A stretch of 43,672 bases of DNA from Amycolatopsis sp. MtRt-6 (GCF_017308975.1 NZ_JADWPD010000054.1:1-43672), one strand, 5' to 3'; positions 1 to 7,200 are shown, counted from the first letter of the stretch. The notes: generated from the sequence alone by a model not told the origin. Numbers and translations: made by a program.

Positions 1-59
1 TCGGCGGAGGCCAGTCGGGTCAGCACAGCCGGGATGGGAGAAGATGCAACAGCAGGCAC
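1..59 (-). CDS. N-terminal fragment of a probable ISAs1-family transposase (runs off the window)
   Basis: The minus strand opens with GTG at 57-59 and reads VPAVASSPIPAVLTRLASA before leaving the window. From memory, this resembles the start of actinobacterial ISAs1-family (DDE) transposases, which often begin with an SSPIxAVLxRLA-like stretch. Only 19 residues are available, so the family call is tentative. A weak GAGAG ribosome-binding sequence lies just upstream, and both it and the GTG fall inside one arm of the inverted repeat at 52-66/106-120. The IS30 element at 157-1547 sits immediately upstream of this gene, so one mobile element appears to have landed beside or in the end of another. 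Confidence 0.4.
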   Translation of the reverse strand, partial: MPAVASSPIPAVLTRLASA

Positions 60-120
60 GGCTCTCTCACAGATCATGGGCTTCGACAACCACATGATCA
101 CCACCGAGAGCCGTGCCTGC
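52..120. repeat. Two-tier inverted repeat covering a transposase start codon
   Basis: Perfect 15-bp arms (GCAGGCACGGCTCTC at 52-66 and its complement at 106-120) enclose a second perfect 7-bp pair (GATCATG at 72-78, CATGATC at 93-99). In RNA read leftward the proximal arm holds the weak ribosome-binding sequence and the GTG of the transposase fragment. A transcript entering from outside would fold and bury that start, whereas one starting inside the loop would not. The structure is seen directly; the regulatory role is inferred from known insertion-sequence behaviour. Confidence 0.6.
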
Positions 121-156
121 CTGCACCGACACGACTTTGCCGGAACCCCGCCCTCC

Positions 157-183
157 GGCGGTTTCTAGGGGTGGTTGCAACAC
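157..183 (+). repeat. IS30 left inverted repeat
   Basis: 27 bp, starting GGCGGTTTCTAGGGG. It is the exact reverse complement of 1521-1547. Identity ends at both margins, which defines the element boundary. Confidence 0.92.
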
Positions 184-205
184 CTGAGTGTTCAGGAGTT
201 GCTTC

Positions 206-1539
206 GTGTCCAGACGGGATCGGGATCGTGTCCCCGACTTCCTCTCCCGCCGTCCGGGTCGGCCTGGCCGGGCGTTGACCGCCGAACGAGCGGCCTACTT
301 TGACCTGGTGGAAGCAGGGAAGCGGCCCGGCAGGTCGGGGTCAACTACCGGACTGCGAAACGCTGGCGCGCCGAGGCAGCCCAAGTCGCGGCGACGCCGC
401 TGCCGGCACCGGCCGAGGTGTCCTCGCGGTTTCTGAGCCTGGACGAGCGGATCCGGATCGCCGACCGCCTCCACCAGCCCGGCATTTCGCTGCGGATGAT
501 CGCGACCGAGCTGGGCCGGCCAGTGTCGACCATCAGCCGCGAACTCGGCCGCAACCAACAACCCGACGGCACCTATCAACCGCACGCCGCGCACGAGCGG
601 GCCGCCGAGCGGCGGGCTCGCCCGAAGGTCGGCAAACTGACCGCGGATCCGGCCTTGCGGGCAGTCGTGCAGGATGGGCTCGATGCCCGGTGGAGTCCGC
701 AGCAGATCACCCGCCGGCTTCGCCGCGATTACCCTGACCGGCCGGAGTGGCATGTGAGCTGCGAAACCATCTACCAAGCCCTGTATGTGCAGGCCCGGGG
801 TGGGTTGCGGCGTGAGGTCGCCGGCTGGCTGCGCACCGGCCGCATCGCCCGCCGATCGCACGTACGCCCGGATCAACGCCGGCCGCGGATGGCCACCCCG
901 ATGATGATGATCAGCGACCGACCCGCCGAAGTCGCGGACCGGGCGGTGCCTGGGCACTGGGAAGGCGACCTGATCATGGGCGCCCACAACCGCTCCGCAA
1001 TCGGCACCCTGGTCGAACGCAACACCCGCTACGTGATGCTGCTGCACCTGCCCGAGGGCTACACCCCAACCCTGGTCCGGGATGCCCTCATAGCGAAGAT
1101 CCAGACCCTGCCAACCCACCTGCGGCGGTCCCTGACCTGGGATCAAGGCAGTGAGATGCATTTGCATGGCCAGTTCACCGCGGCCACGGACATGCCGGTC
1201 TACTTCTGCGACCCGCACGCCCCCTGGCAACGCGGATCCAACGAGAACACCAACGGCCTGCTCCGCCAGTACTTCCCCAAAGGCACGGACATGCCGGTCT
1301 ACTTCTGCGACCCGCACGCCCCCTGGCAACGCGGATCCAACGAGAACACCAACGGCCTGCTCCGCCAGTACTTCCCCAAAGGCACCGACCTCAGCGCCCA
1401 CACCGCCGAGCACCTCGACACGGTCGCAATCGAGCTCAATGACCGGCCCCGGATGACCCTCGACTGGGACACACCCGCCGAACGCATGACACAGTTACTC
1501 ACCACCCACAACCAGCAGCAGTGTTGCAACCACCCCTAG
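206..1539 (+). pseudogene. IS30-family transposase with N-terminal frameshift and 33-residue internal duplication
   Basis: The main open frame runs from GTG 418 to TAG 1539 (373 residues). It has an N-terminal helix-turn-helix, a GHWEGDLIMG motif (first catalytic Asp), LTWDQG (second Asp) and a WQRGSNENTNGLLRQY block (catalytic Glu), the IS30 DDE order. The natural start is probably GTG 206, with AGGAG seven bases upstream. That frame reads GRALTAERAAYFDLVEAG up to about 319, and the continuation REAARQVGVNYRTAKRWR lies in the -1 frame, which has a TGA at 301-303. A -1 shift near 304-325 is therefore needed for a full-length protein. Separately, 99 bp are perfectly repeated in tandem (1185-1283 and 1284-1382), so the Glu motif is present twice in frame. 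The gene is probably decayed, but a programmed frameshift cannot be excluded. Confidence 0.8.
1185..1382 (+). repeat. Perfect 99-bp tandem duplication inside the transposase
   Basis: 1185-1283 and 1284-1382 are identical; identity at the 99-bp offset continues to 1385. It encodes 33 residues (TDMPVYFCDPHAPW through the NENTNGLLRQYFPKG block) and so doubles the catalytic-Glu region without changing frame. Confidence 0.95.
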
Positions 1540-1547
1540 AAACCGCC
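1521..1547 (-). repeat. IS30 right inverted repeat
   Basis: 27 bp, the exact complement of the left repeat. It contains the last codons and the TAG stop (1537-1539) of the transposase. It is followed by TCC, matching the TCC before the left repeat. Confidence 0.92.
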
Positions 1548-1666
1548 TCCTCTGGGGGGGCGTCCCCAAGTCCATTCTATCGACCCCAGGCGACAAACCC
1601 GCCGAAAAGCAACCAGAGCGGCGCAGCAGTCCACAACCGACCGGCCCTGTGGACAAACAGCGAGTC

Positions 1667-2551
1667 TCAGCGCCGCCGCAGGCCCGCCGCCGCGGCCGCC
1701 ACCACCGCGGTCGCCCCGGCCAGCCAGCCCACCACCCGGGACAGCTCCACCGCGCGCGTCACGTGGCCCGCGTCCGGGTTGCGGCCGACCCCCAGCACCG
1801 GCAGCTCCACCACTCCGTGCGGGTACACCGTCCGGCCGCCGACGCGGACCTCCAGCGCTCCCGCGAACGCCGCCTCCACGCGGCCCGCGTTCGGGCTCGG
1901 GTGGGCGATCGTGTCCCTGCGCCAGGCCCGCCACGCCCCACCGGCCGACCCGCCCACCACCGGCGCCGCCAGCACCGTCAGCGCCGCCGCCACGCGGGTC
2001 GGCAGCAGGTGGACCAGCTCGTCCAGGCGGTCCACCACCCAGTGGCCGCGGTGCCCCGGGCGCGATCGGCGCAGCAGGCTCACCGCCCGCGCTCCCAGCA
2101 GGCCCGGCACGCCCGCCAGCGCGCCCCACACCAGGGGGGCCACCACCGCGTCGGACGTGTTCTCCGCCAACGTCTCCACCGACGCCCGCGACAACGCGAT
2201 GGCGGTCAACCCCTCGGTCACCCGGGGGTCCAGTTCGGACAGTGTCGCGCGGGCCGGCTCGAAGCGGCACTCCTCGAGGTCGCGGGCCAGTTCCGTGCCC
2301 TGCTGGGCCAGACCGGCCGCGCCGAGCACCGCCCACGTCGTCACCGCCGTCGCCGACGCCTGCGCCAGCGGCCTGCCGCGGCTCGCGCGCTCCAGCAGCG
2401 CTCCGCCCACGACCAGCGCGCCCGCCACCAGGACGCCCGAGCGGTGCGGGAGACCGCGGAACGCCGTCACCGGGGGCCGCCGCCGGGGGTCGCCGAGGAC
2501 GCCGTCGGCCGCCACACCCAACACCAGTCCGATCGCGCGTGCCGCGCTCAC
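1667..2551 (-). CDS. cobD: Adenosylcobinamide-phosphate synthase CobD/CbiB
   Basis: Membrane enzyme of cobalamin synthesis that joins the aminopropanol (phosphate) side chain to adenosylcobyric acid. From the GTG at 2551 the protein has 294 residues, close to the usual length of about 310. It has the N-terminal ADGVLGDPRRRPPV block, the family motif ENTSDAVVAPLVWGALAG and HPSPNAGRVEAAFAGAL, each typical of CobD/CbiB. Several hydrophobic segments fit a polytopic membrane protein. The same frame is open to 3091, but that upstream part is antisense to the GntR gene and low in complexity, so the GTG before SAARAIGLVLG was chosen. No other cobalamin gene and no B12 riboswitch lie nearby; it follows the GntR gene by 41 bases and may be read from the same transcript. 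Its 3' side faces the IS30 element. Confidence 0.88.
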   Translation of the reverse strand: MSAARAIGLVLGVAADGVLGDPRRRPPVTAFRGLPHRSGVLVAGALVVGGALLERASRGRPLAQASATAVTTWAVLGAAGLAQQGTELARDLEECRFEPARATLSELDPRVTEGLTAIALSRASVETLAENTSDAVVAPLVWGALAGVPGLLGARAVSLLRRSRPGHRGHWVVDRLDELVHLLPTRVAAALTVLAAPVVGGSAGGAWRAWRRDTIAHPSPNAGRVEAAFAGALEVRVGGRTVYPHGVVELPVLGVGRNPDAGHVTRAVELSRVVGWLAGATAVVAAAAAGLRRR

Positions 2552-2592
2552 CGTGCCCCCCGGCGGAAGAAAGTCCAGTTCCCGGGGGCAGG

Positions 2593-3297
2593 CTACTCGC
2601 CCTCCGGGCCGCCCTCCGCCACCAGGGCGGCGATCTCGTCGCGGGCCTGGACGACGATGTCGCGCATCGCCCGCTCCGCCCGGTCCGCCTCCCCGGCGGC
2701 CACCGCCGCGGCCACCTCGACGTGCAACGCCACCGCCTCCGGCTGCGGCTCGGGCGGCATCAGGCCGTGGCCGGTCCGCCCGGTGAGCACCTCCGCGACG
2801 ACGTCCGACAGCTGCCTGAACATCGGGTTCCGGGACGCGCTGAGCAGCAGGTCGTGGAAGGCGATGTCGAACCCGAGGAACGCCGGCAGGTCGCGCGCCC
2901 GGGCCGTCCGTGCCAGCCGCTCCCCCAGCGCGCCCAGCCGGCCGCGCTCCTCCGGCGTCGCGCGCAGGGCCGCGAACCGCGCCGCGCACGGCTCGATCGC
3001 CGACCGGAGCTCGTTCAGCGTGGCGAGCGCGGCCGGGCGGGCCGGGCCGTCGAGCTGCCAGCGGATCAGCCGCGGGTCGTAGTGGTTCCACGCCGACGGC
3101 TCCCGGACGGTCACCCCGACCCGGCGCTTGCTGCTGGTCAGCTGCATCGTCTCCAGCACGCGGACGACCTCGCGCGCCACGGTCCGCGAAGCGCCGAAGC
3201 GCTCCTGCAACTCCTCGGAACGCAATACCGTGCCCGGCGCCAGCGAGCCGTTCGCGATCTCCGCGCCCAGCGCGTCCAGGACTTCCTCGTGCCTCAC
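2593..3297 (-). CDS. GntR-family (FCD) repressor, probably of the gluconate genes
   Basis: 234 residues: an N-terminal winged helix-turn-helix (about 5-70, with LRSEELQERFGASRTVAREVV) followed by an FCD ligand domain (about 85-225) with helical segments such as FDIAFHDLLLSASRNPMF. FCD-type GntR regulators usually bind a sugar acid or other organic acid and lose DNA affinity. It is transcribed away from gntK-gntP, and the 102-base gap holds two identical palindromes that fit its operator. The most economical reading is a repressor of gntK-gntP released by gluconate or 6-phosphogluconate. The start is GTG at 3297. The effector is inferred from the neighbours. Confidence 0.85.
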   Translation of the reverse strand: MRHEEVLDALGAEIANGSLAPGTVLRSEELQERFGASRTVAREVVRVLETMQLTSSKRRVGVTVREPSAWNHYDPRLIRWQLDGPARPAALATLNELRSAIEPCAARFAALRATPEERGRLGALGERLARTARARDLPAFLGFDIAFHDLLLSASRNPMFRQLSDVVAEVLTGRTGHGLMPPEPQPEAVALHVEVAAAVAAGEADRAERAMRDIVVQARDEIAALVAEGGPEGE

Positions 3298-3325
3298 CCC
3301 CGCAGGCTATCCGTCTGACTCGATT

Positions 3326-3357
3326 AAGTAGTACTTCATCTTGAATAAGTAGTACTT
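3326..3357. promoter_or_regulatory. Twin palindromic operators between gntR-like and gntK
   Basis: The 11-bp palindrome AAGTAGTACTT (arms AAGTA/TACTT around one base) occurs twice, at 3326-3336 and 3347-3357. The copies are exactly 21 bp apart, two helical turns, so they lie on the same DNA face. The stretch is strikingly AT-rich against its surroundings and fills the gap between the divergent repressor and gluconate genes. Two repressor dimers could bind side by side and cover both promoters. Confidence 0.75.
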
Positions 3358-3399
3358 TTGAGTTTCACTCACCTGGGCACAACGAAGTGGGAGGTGCGG

Positions 3400-3894
3400 A
3401 TGACCGTCATCGTGGTGATGGGGGTGTCAGGCTCCGGGAAGACGACGATCGGCACGGCGCTCGCCGAGGCCCTGGGCGTCGAGTACGCGGAAGCGGACAC
3501 GTTCCATCCGAAGGCCAACATCGACAAGATGACCGCGGGCACACCGCTGACCGACGAAGACCGCGCCCCCTGGCTGGCGGCCATCGCCGGCTGGATCCGC
3601 GAGCACCAGGCCACCGGCGGCGTCGTGACGTCGTCCGCGCTCAAGCGCCGGTACCGCGACGTCCTGCGCGGCGGTGGCGACGTCTGGTTCGCGCACCTGC
3701 ACGGCGACCGCGAGATCCTCGCCGAACGCATGCAGTCGCGCTCGGGCCACTTCATGCCGGTGTCGCTGCTGGACTCCCAGCTCGCCGACCTCGAACCCCT
3801 CCAGCCGGACGAGCCGGGCGCGATCTTCGACATCCGCCGGACGCCCGCGGAGATCACCGAAGCCGCGCTGACCGCCTTCCGGGAGCGCGCGTGA
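3400..3894 (+). CDS. gntK: Gluconokinase
   Basis: Cytoplasmic kinase converting gluconate plus ATP to 6-phosphogluconate for the pentose-phosphate route. 164 residues, normal for the GntK family. P-loop GVSGSGKT at residues 8-15, the acceptor-region segments FHPKANIDKM and SALKRRYRDVLR, and the C-terminal family signature SGHFMPVSLLDSQLADLEPL are all present. The start is ATG 3400, with a GGGAGG ribosome-binding site at 3388-3393; an upstream in-frame start at 3358 would overlap the operator and was rejected. Its last bases overlap the GTG of gntP by four (GTGA), so the two are translationally coupled. Confidence 0.95.
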   Translation: MTVIVVMGVSGSGKTTIGTALAEALGVEYAEADTFHPKANIDKMTAGTPLTDEDRAPWLAAIAGWIREHQATGGVVTSSALKRRYRDVLRGGGDVWFAHLHGDREILAERMQSRSGHFMPVSLLDSQLADLEPLQPDEPGAIFDIRRTPAEITEAALTAFRERA

Positions 3895-5258
3895 ACGCCG
3901 TCCTCGCCGCCGGCTGGACCGGCCACTCGACCCGCCTGATCATCGCGACCGTCGTCGCCATCGCCGTCATCGTCGTGCTGATCACGAAGGTGAAGCTGCA
4001 CCCGTTCCTGTCGCTGGTGCTCGGCTCGCTCGCACTCGGGCTGACCGCCGGGATGCCGGTCGACAAGCTGCTCAAAAGCTTCACCACCGGCGTCGGCAGC
4101 ACGGTCGCCTCGGTCGGCATCCTGATCGCCCTCGGCGCGATGCTCGGCAAGCTGCTGGCCGACTCCGGCGGCGCCGACCAGATCGTCGACACCGTGCTCG
4201 GCAAGGCCCGCGACAAGAGCCTGCCGTGGGCGATGGCCCTGGTCGCGGCGCTGATCGGGCTGCCGATGTTCTTCGAGATCGGCCTCGTCATGCTGATCCC
4301 GGTGGTGCTGCTGGCCGTCAAGCGCACCGGGAAACCGTTGCTGCTGCTGGGGATTCCCGCCGTCGCCGGGCTTTCGGTGCTGCACGGGCTCGTCCCGCCG
4401 CACCCGGGTCCGCTCGCCGCGGCCGGCGCGCTCAACGCGAACGTCGGTGTCACGCTGGCGTTCGGCCTGCTCGTCGGCCTCCCGACGGTGGTCATCGCGG
4501 GCCCGCTGTTCGGCAAGCTCGCGGCCAAGCTCGTCCCGGACGCCGTCGCACCCGAGCGGCTCATCCCGGAACGCGCCGACACCAGCAAGCCGCGGCCCAG
4601 CTTCGCCGCGACGCTCACGACGGTGCTGCTGCCGGTCGTGCTCATGCTGGCGAAAGCGCTCTCGGACATCCTGCTGGCCAAGGACAGCCAGGTCCGCAAG
4701 ATCCTCGACTTCGCCGGTGACCCGCTGATCGCGCTGCTCGCGGCGGTCCTGGTGGGCATGGTGCTGCTCGGCCGCCCGGCCGGCCTCGGCCGCGAAAAAC
4801 TGTCCACTGTGGTCGGTGACTCGCTCGGGCCGATCGCCGGGATCGTCCTGATCGTCGGCGCGGGCGGCGGGTTCAAGCAGACCCTGGTCGACGCGGGTGT
4901 CGGCGACGTCATCACCGGCCTGGCCAAGGACGCGAACCTGTCGCCGCTGCTGCTCGGCTGGCTGGTCGCGGTGGCGATCCGGCTGGCGACGGGCTCGGCC
5001 ACGGTCGCGACGGTCTCGGCGGCGGGCATCGTGGCGCCGCTGGCCGCGACCATGGACCCGTCGCAGAGCGCGTTGCTGGTGCTGGCGATCGGCGCCGGGT
5101 CGCTGTTCTTCTCGCACGTCAACGACGCCGGGTTCTGGCTGGTCAAGGAGTACTTCGGCCTCTCGGTGGGCCAGACGCTGAAGAGCTGGTCGGTGATGGA
5201 GACGCTCATCTCGGTGGTCGCCATCGCGCTGATCCTGCCGCTGTCGTTGGTCGTTTAG
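3891..5258 (+). CDS. gntP: Gluconate:H+ symporter (GntP family)
   Basis: 455-residue polytopic membrane protein with about a dozen hydrophobic segments, the size and pattern of GntP-family gluconate permeases. Family-like stretches include LIALGAMLGKLLADSGGADQ, GLPMFFEIGLVMLIP, LHGLVPPHPGP and, near the C-terminus, RLATGSATVATVSAAG and FFSHVNDAGFWLVKEYF. It imports gluconate for the adjacent kinase. The start GTG 3891 overlaps the gntK stop. A factor-independent terminator begins 19 bases after the stop, which ends the gntK-gntP unit. Both genes should be controlled by the divergent GntR-type repressor. Confidence 0.94.
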   Translation: MNAVLAAGWTGHSTRLIIATVVAIAVIVVLITKVKLHPFLSLVLGSLALGLTAGMPVDKLLKSFTTGVGSTVASVGILIALGAMLGKLLADSGGADQIVDTVLGKARDKSLPWAMALVAALIGLPMFFEIGLVMLIPVVLLAVKRTGKPLLLLGIPAVAGLSVLHGLVPPHPGPLAAAGALNANVGVTLAFGLLVGLPTVVIAGPLFGKLAAKLVPDAVAPERLIPERADTSKPRPSFAATLTTVLLPVVLMLAKALSDILLAKDSQVRKILDFAGDPLIALLAAVLVGMVLLGRPAGLGREKLSTVVGDSLGPIAGIVLIVGAGGGFKQTLVDAGVGDVITGLAKDANLSPLLLGWLVAVAIRLATGSATVATVSAAGIVAPLAATMDPSQSALLVLAIGAGSLFFSHVNDAGFWLVKEYFGLSVGQTLKSWSVMETLISVVAIALILPLSLVV

Positions 5259-5276
5259 CCGCGGCACGACGAACAG

Positions 5277-5307
5277 GCCGTCACCCCCGCCGGGGTGGCG
5301 GCTTTTT
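5277..5307 (+). terminator. Factor-independent terminator after gntP
   Basis: An 11-bp stem (5277-5287 with 5292-5302, one G-T pair) and a 4-base loop are followed by five T residues at 5303-5307. It lies just after the gntP stop and just before the arsR promoter, insulating one unit from the other. Confidence 0.88.
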
Positions 5308-5314
5308 CGCACCG

Positions 5315-5344
5315 TTGACATGTGACCATTTGGTCACCTATTCT
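5315..5344 (+). promoter_or_regulatory. arsR promoter with embedded operator palindrome
   Basis: TTGACA at 5315-5320 (-35) and TATTCT at 5339-5344 (-10) are 18 bp apart. The whole spacer is filled by GTGACCATTTGGTCAC (5322-5337), a 16-bp palindrome with perfect 6-bp arms. The GTG chosen for arsR lies 7 bases after the -10, so transcription should begin at or next to the start codon and give a leaderless mRNA. A repressor bound between the two boxes would block RNA polymerase, the usual arrangement for an autoregulated ArsR protein. Confidence 0.8.
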
Positions 5345-5351
5345 CGCTGAC

Positions 5352-5675
5352 GTGCCCGACGACGACCTGGTGTTCAAGGCGCTGGCGGATCCGACCCGCC
5401 GGTTCCTGCTCGACCTGCTCTTCGAGCGTGACGGCCGCACGCTCACCGAGCTGGAGACCCAGGTGGAGATGACCCGCTTCGGCGTCATGAAGCACCTGAA
5501 GCTCCTCGAAGAAGCCGGGCTCGTCGTCGCCCGGAAGGAAGGGCGCGAGAAACGGCACTTCCTCAACCCCGTCCCGATCCGGGAGATCCACGACCGGTGG
5601 ATCGACAAGTACACCGAGCGCCAGGTGACCGCGCTCCTCGAGCTCAAGACCGAACTGGAAGGCGAAGAACCGTGA
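5352..5675 (+). CDS. ArsR-family transcriptional regulator
   Basis: 107 residues forming a single winged helix-turn-helix: FKALADPTRRFLLDLL, then TLTELETQVEMTRFGVMKHLKLLEEAGLV and the wing ARKEGREKRHFLNP. There are no clustered cysteines of the metal-sensing type, so it resembles the non-metal ArsR regulators commonly paired with SRPBCC proteins. The start was placed at GTG 5352: the GTG at 5322 lies inside the promoter palindrome, whereas 5352 is 7 bases after the -10 box (leaderless). The stop overlaps the GTG of the SRPBCC gene by four bases. It probably represses its own two-gene unit through the palindrome; the inducer is unknown. Confidence 0.88.
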   Translation: MPDDDLVFKALADPTRRFLLDLLFERDGRTLTELETQVEMTRFGVMKHLKLLEEAGLVVARKEGREKRHFLNPVPIREIHDRWIDKYTERQVTALLELKTELEGEEP

Positions 5676-6175
5676 CGAACACCGTGCAGGTCCACCGCGT
5701 CTACATCAAGGCCACCCCGGAACGCATCTGGGAGGCCATCACCAAGCCCGAGTGGACGCAGAAGTACGGCTACTCCGGGCTCGTCGACTACGACCTCAAG
5801 CCCGGCGGCAAGCACCGCACGCGGCCGACGCAGGACTTCATCGACGCCGGGTTCACCGGCGACCTCGTCGACGGCGAGGTCCTGGAGGTCGACCCGCCGC
5901 GCAAGCTCGTCATCACCTGGAAGCTGCTGATGGGCCCCGAGGTCGCCGCCGAGCCCTACACGACGATCACCTACGACATCGAAGAGACGAAGACCGCGGG
6001 CACCAGACTGACCGTCACCCACGACGTCACCGGCGCCCCGAACACCGCCGCGCTGGTCAGCGGCCAGATGGAGGACGTCAACGCCGGGCCGGGCGACAAC
6101 GCCGGCGGCGGCTGGGCCTGGATCCTCTCCGACCTCAAGTCGCTGCTGGAGACCGGCGAAGTCCTGGTCCCGTGA
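5672..6175 (+). CDS. SRPBCC (AHSA1-like) domain protein
   Basis: 167 residues starting VHRVYIKATPERIWEAITKPEWTQKYGY, the classic opening of AHSA1/START-like SRPBCC proteins, followed by a beta-rich body (LVDYDLKPGGKH, VLEVDPPRKLVITWKL) and a C-terminal helix (GGGWAWILSDLKSLLETG). These helix-grip proteins enclose small hydrophobic ligands; the ligand here cannot be read from sequence. The GTG start at 5672 overlaps the arsR stop (GTGA), giving coupled translation. ArsR-SRPBCC pairs are common in actinomycetes and are usually autoregulated. It ends before a strong hairpin. Confidence 0.87.
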   Translation: MTNTVQVHRVYIKATPERIWEAITKPEWTQKYGYSGLVDYDLKPGGKHRTRPTQDFIDAGFTGDLVDGEVLEVDPPRKLVITWKLLMGPEVAAEPYTTITYDIEETKTAGTRLTVTHDVTGAPNTAALVSGQMEDVNAGPGDNAGGGWAWILSDLKSLLETGEVLVP

Positions 6176-6181
6176 GGGGGG

Positions 6182-6227
6182 TCTGGCGGGACCGGCCCCG
6201 CGCCGCTTCGGCGCCGGTCCCGCCAGA
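6182..6227. terminator. Hairpin between convergent genes (bidirectional terminator candidate)
   Basis: 15-bp perfect arms (TCTGGCGGGACCGGC at 6182-6196 and its complement at 6213-6227) lie between the rightward SRPBCC gene (stop 6175) and the leftward kinase gene (stop 6232). There is almost no T-tract, so termination may rely on the very stable stem alone. It differs from the repeat family found at three other convergent junctions. Confidence 0.7.
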
Positions 6228-6231
6228 GTCT

Positions 6232-7200
6232 TCAGCCGCGCTGGGTCGCCGCCTTGAGCGCCGCCTTCGCGGCCTCGGGCGCCCCCAGCGTGTCGAGCCC
6301 GAACAACGCCGCGCCCACCACCGGGTTGACGTCGACGACGCGGACCACCGCGCGCGGCGCCACCTTGAGGCATCGCTTCTCGATCTCCGCGATCACCGGC
6401 GCGCCGACGCCGGTCAGCACGCCGCCGCCGAGGACGATCTCCGGGGCGTCCCCGGTCAGGTCCAGCTCGCGGAGGATCACCGCCGCGAACACGCTGACCT
6501 CCTCGACGAACCGCGTCACGATGTCCTGCGCGACCTCGTCGCCCGCCGCGGCCACCTCGAACAGCAGCGGGCAGAGGCCGTGGATCGACGCCGGGTCGAT
6601 CTCCTCGAAGTGCAGGCCCTGCACCACGTCCAGCAGCGTCGGCTGCCCGAAGTAGCGCGCCACGGCGGGCCGCAGGGCGGTGGCGGGGCCGCGGCCGTCC
6701 TCGGCGCGGACCGCCCACCACAGGGCCTCTTCGCCGAGCCGGTAGCCGCCACCCCAGTCGCCGGAGATCTTGCCCAGCGCGGGAAAACGGTGCACGCGGC
6801 CGTCCGGGCCGACGCCGGCGCCGTTGATCCCGGCGCCGCACACCACCGCGACACCCACCCCCGCGCTGCCCGCCCGAAGCAGTGCGAGGGTGTCGTTGCC
6901 GACCGTCAGCGTGTCGCTCCAGCCGCGGGCCGCGAGGGCCGCGTGCAGCACCTCCTCTTCCCGGGGGAAGTCGAGGCCGGCCAGGTACGCCGAGGTGTGC
7001 GCCGCTTCCGGGTGCGTTCCGAACGCGGGATACGCCGCCAGCACCAGTTCTTCCAGCGCCGCAACACAACCGGCGACGCCGATGTTCTGCGGCGACGCGC
7101 CGGGACCGCGCGAGGACCCCAGCACGACACCGTCTTCCGAGATCACCAGGACCTCGGTCTTGCTGTTGCCGCCGTCGATCGCGATGACTGCAGGCTTCAT
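6232..7200 (-). CDS. BadF/BadG-type sugar kinase (N-acetylglucosamine kinase-like)
   Basis: 322-residue ASKHA-fold kinase. The phosphate-1 loop AIDGGNSKTE starts at residue 7, VGNDTLALLRAG near 100-111 carries the likely catalytic Asp (103), then VVCGAGINGAG (119-129) and SGDWGGGYRLG (147-157), all typical of the NAGK/BadF family. It would phosphorylate a sugar in the cytoplasm with ATP. As last gene of the ROK-ABC-GH4 operon, its ATG overlaps the GH4 stop by four bases. Since a GH4 phospho-glycosidase needs a phosphorylated substrate and no PTS component is present, this kinase may act on the imported disaccharide; alternatively it may salvage the released monosaccharide. The substrate is not determined. 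Confidence 0.85.
   Translation of the reverse strand: MKPAVIAIDGGNSKTEVLVISEDGVVLGSSRGPGASPQNIGVAGCVAALEELVLAAYPAFGTHPEAAHTSAYLAGLDFPREEEVLHAALAARGWSDTLTVGNDTLALLRAGSAGVGVAVVCGAGINGAGVGPDGRVHRFPALGKISGDWGGGYRLGEEALWWAVRAEDGRGPATALRPAVARYFGQPTLLDVVQGLHFEEIDPASIHGLCPLLFEVAAAGDEVAQDIVTRFVEEVSVFAAVILRELDLTGDAPEIVLGGGVLTGVGAPVIAEIEKRCLKVAPRAVVRVVDVNPVVGAALFGLDTLGAPEAAKAALKAATQRG

Larger units (their letters stand above)
157..1547 (+). mobile_element. IS30-family insertion sequence, complete
   Basis: The borders are set by perfect 27-bp inverted repeats at 157-183 and 1521-1547 and by a 3-bp direct repeat, TCC, on each side (154-156 and 1548-1550), which fits the 2-3 bp target duplications of IS30-family elements. 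The element is 1391 bp, about 99 bp longer than it would be without the internal tandem duplication at 1185-1382. It carries one rightward transposase gene whose stop codon lies inside the right inverted repeat. It lies downstream of cobD, so no neighbouring gene is visibly interrupted. Confidence 0.9.

Noticed and set aside
34..169. 45-codon plus-strand frame at the left edge
   Set aside because: It reads through the IS30 left repeat and the hairpin, has no recognisable domain, and is better explained as the antisense of a transposase leader.
2552..2592. B12 riboswitch before cobD
   Set aside because: Only 41 bases separate cobD from the upstream gene and no B12-box sequence is visible.
1536..3091. 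Long antisense/upstream open frames over cobD and gntR, including extension of the cobD frame to 3091
   Set aside because: The extra part is Arg/Ala/Gly-rich, antisense to a well-defined GntR protein, and has no homology to CobD; such shadow frames are normal at this GC content.
3358..3399. Upstream start for gntK giving MSFTHLGTTKWEVR
   Set aside because: It abuts the operator and lacks a ribosome-binding site, while ATG 3400 has GGGAGG at the right distance and begins the conserved domain.
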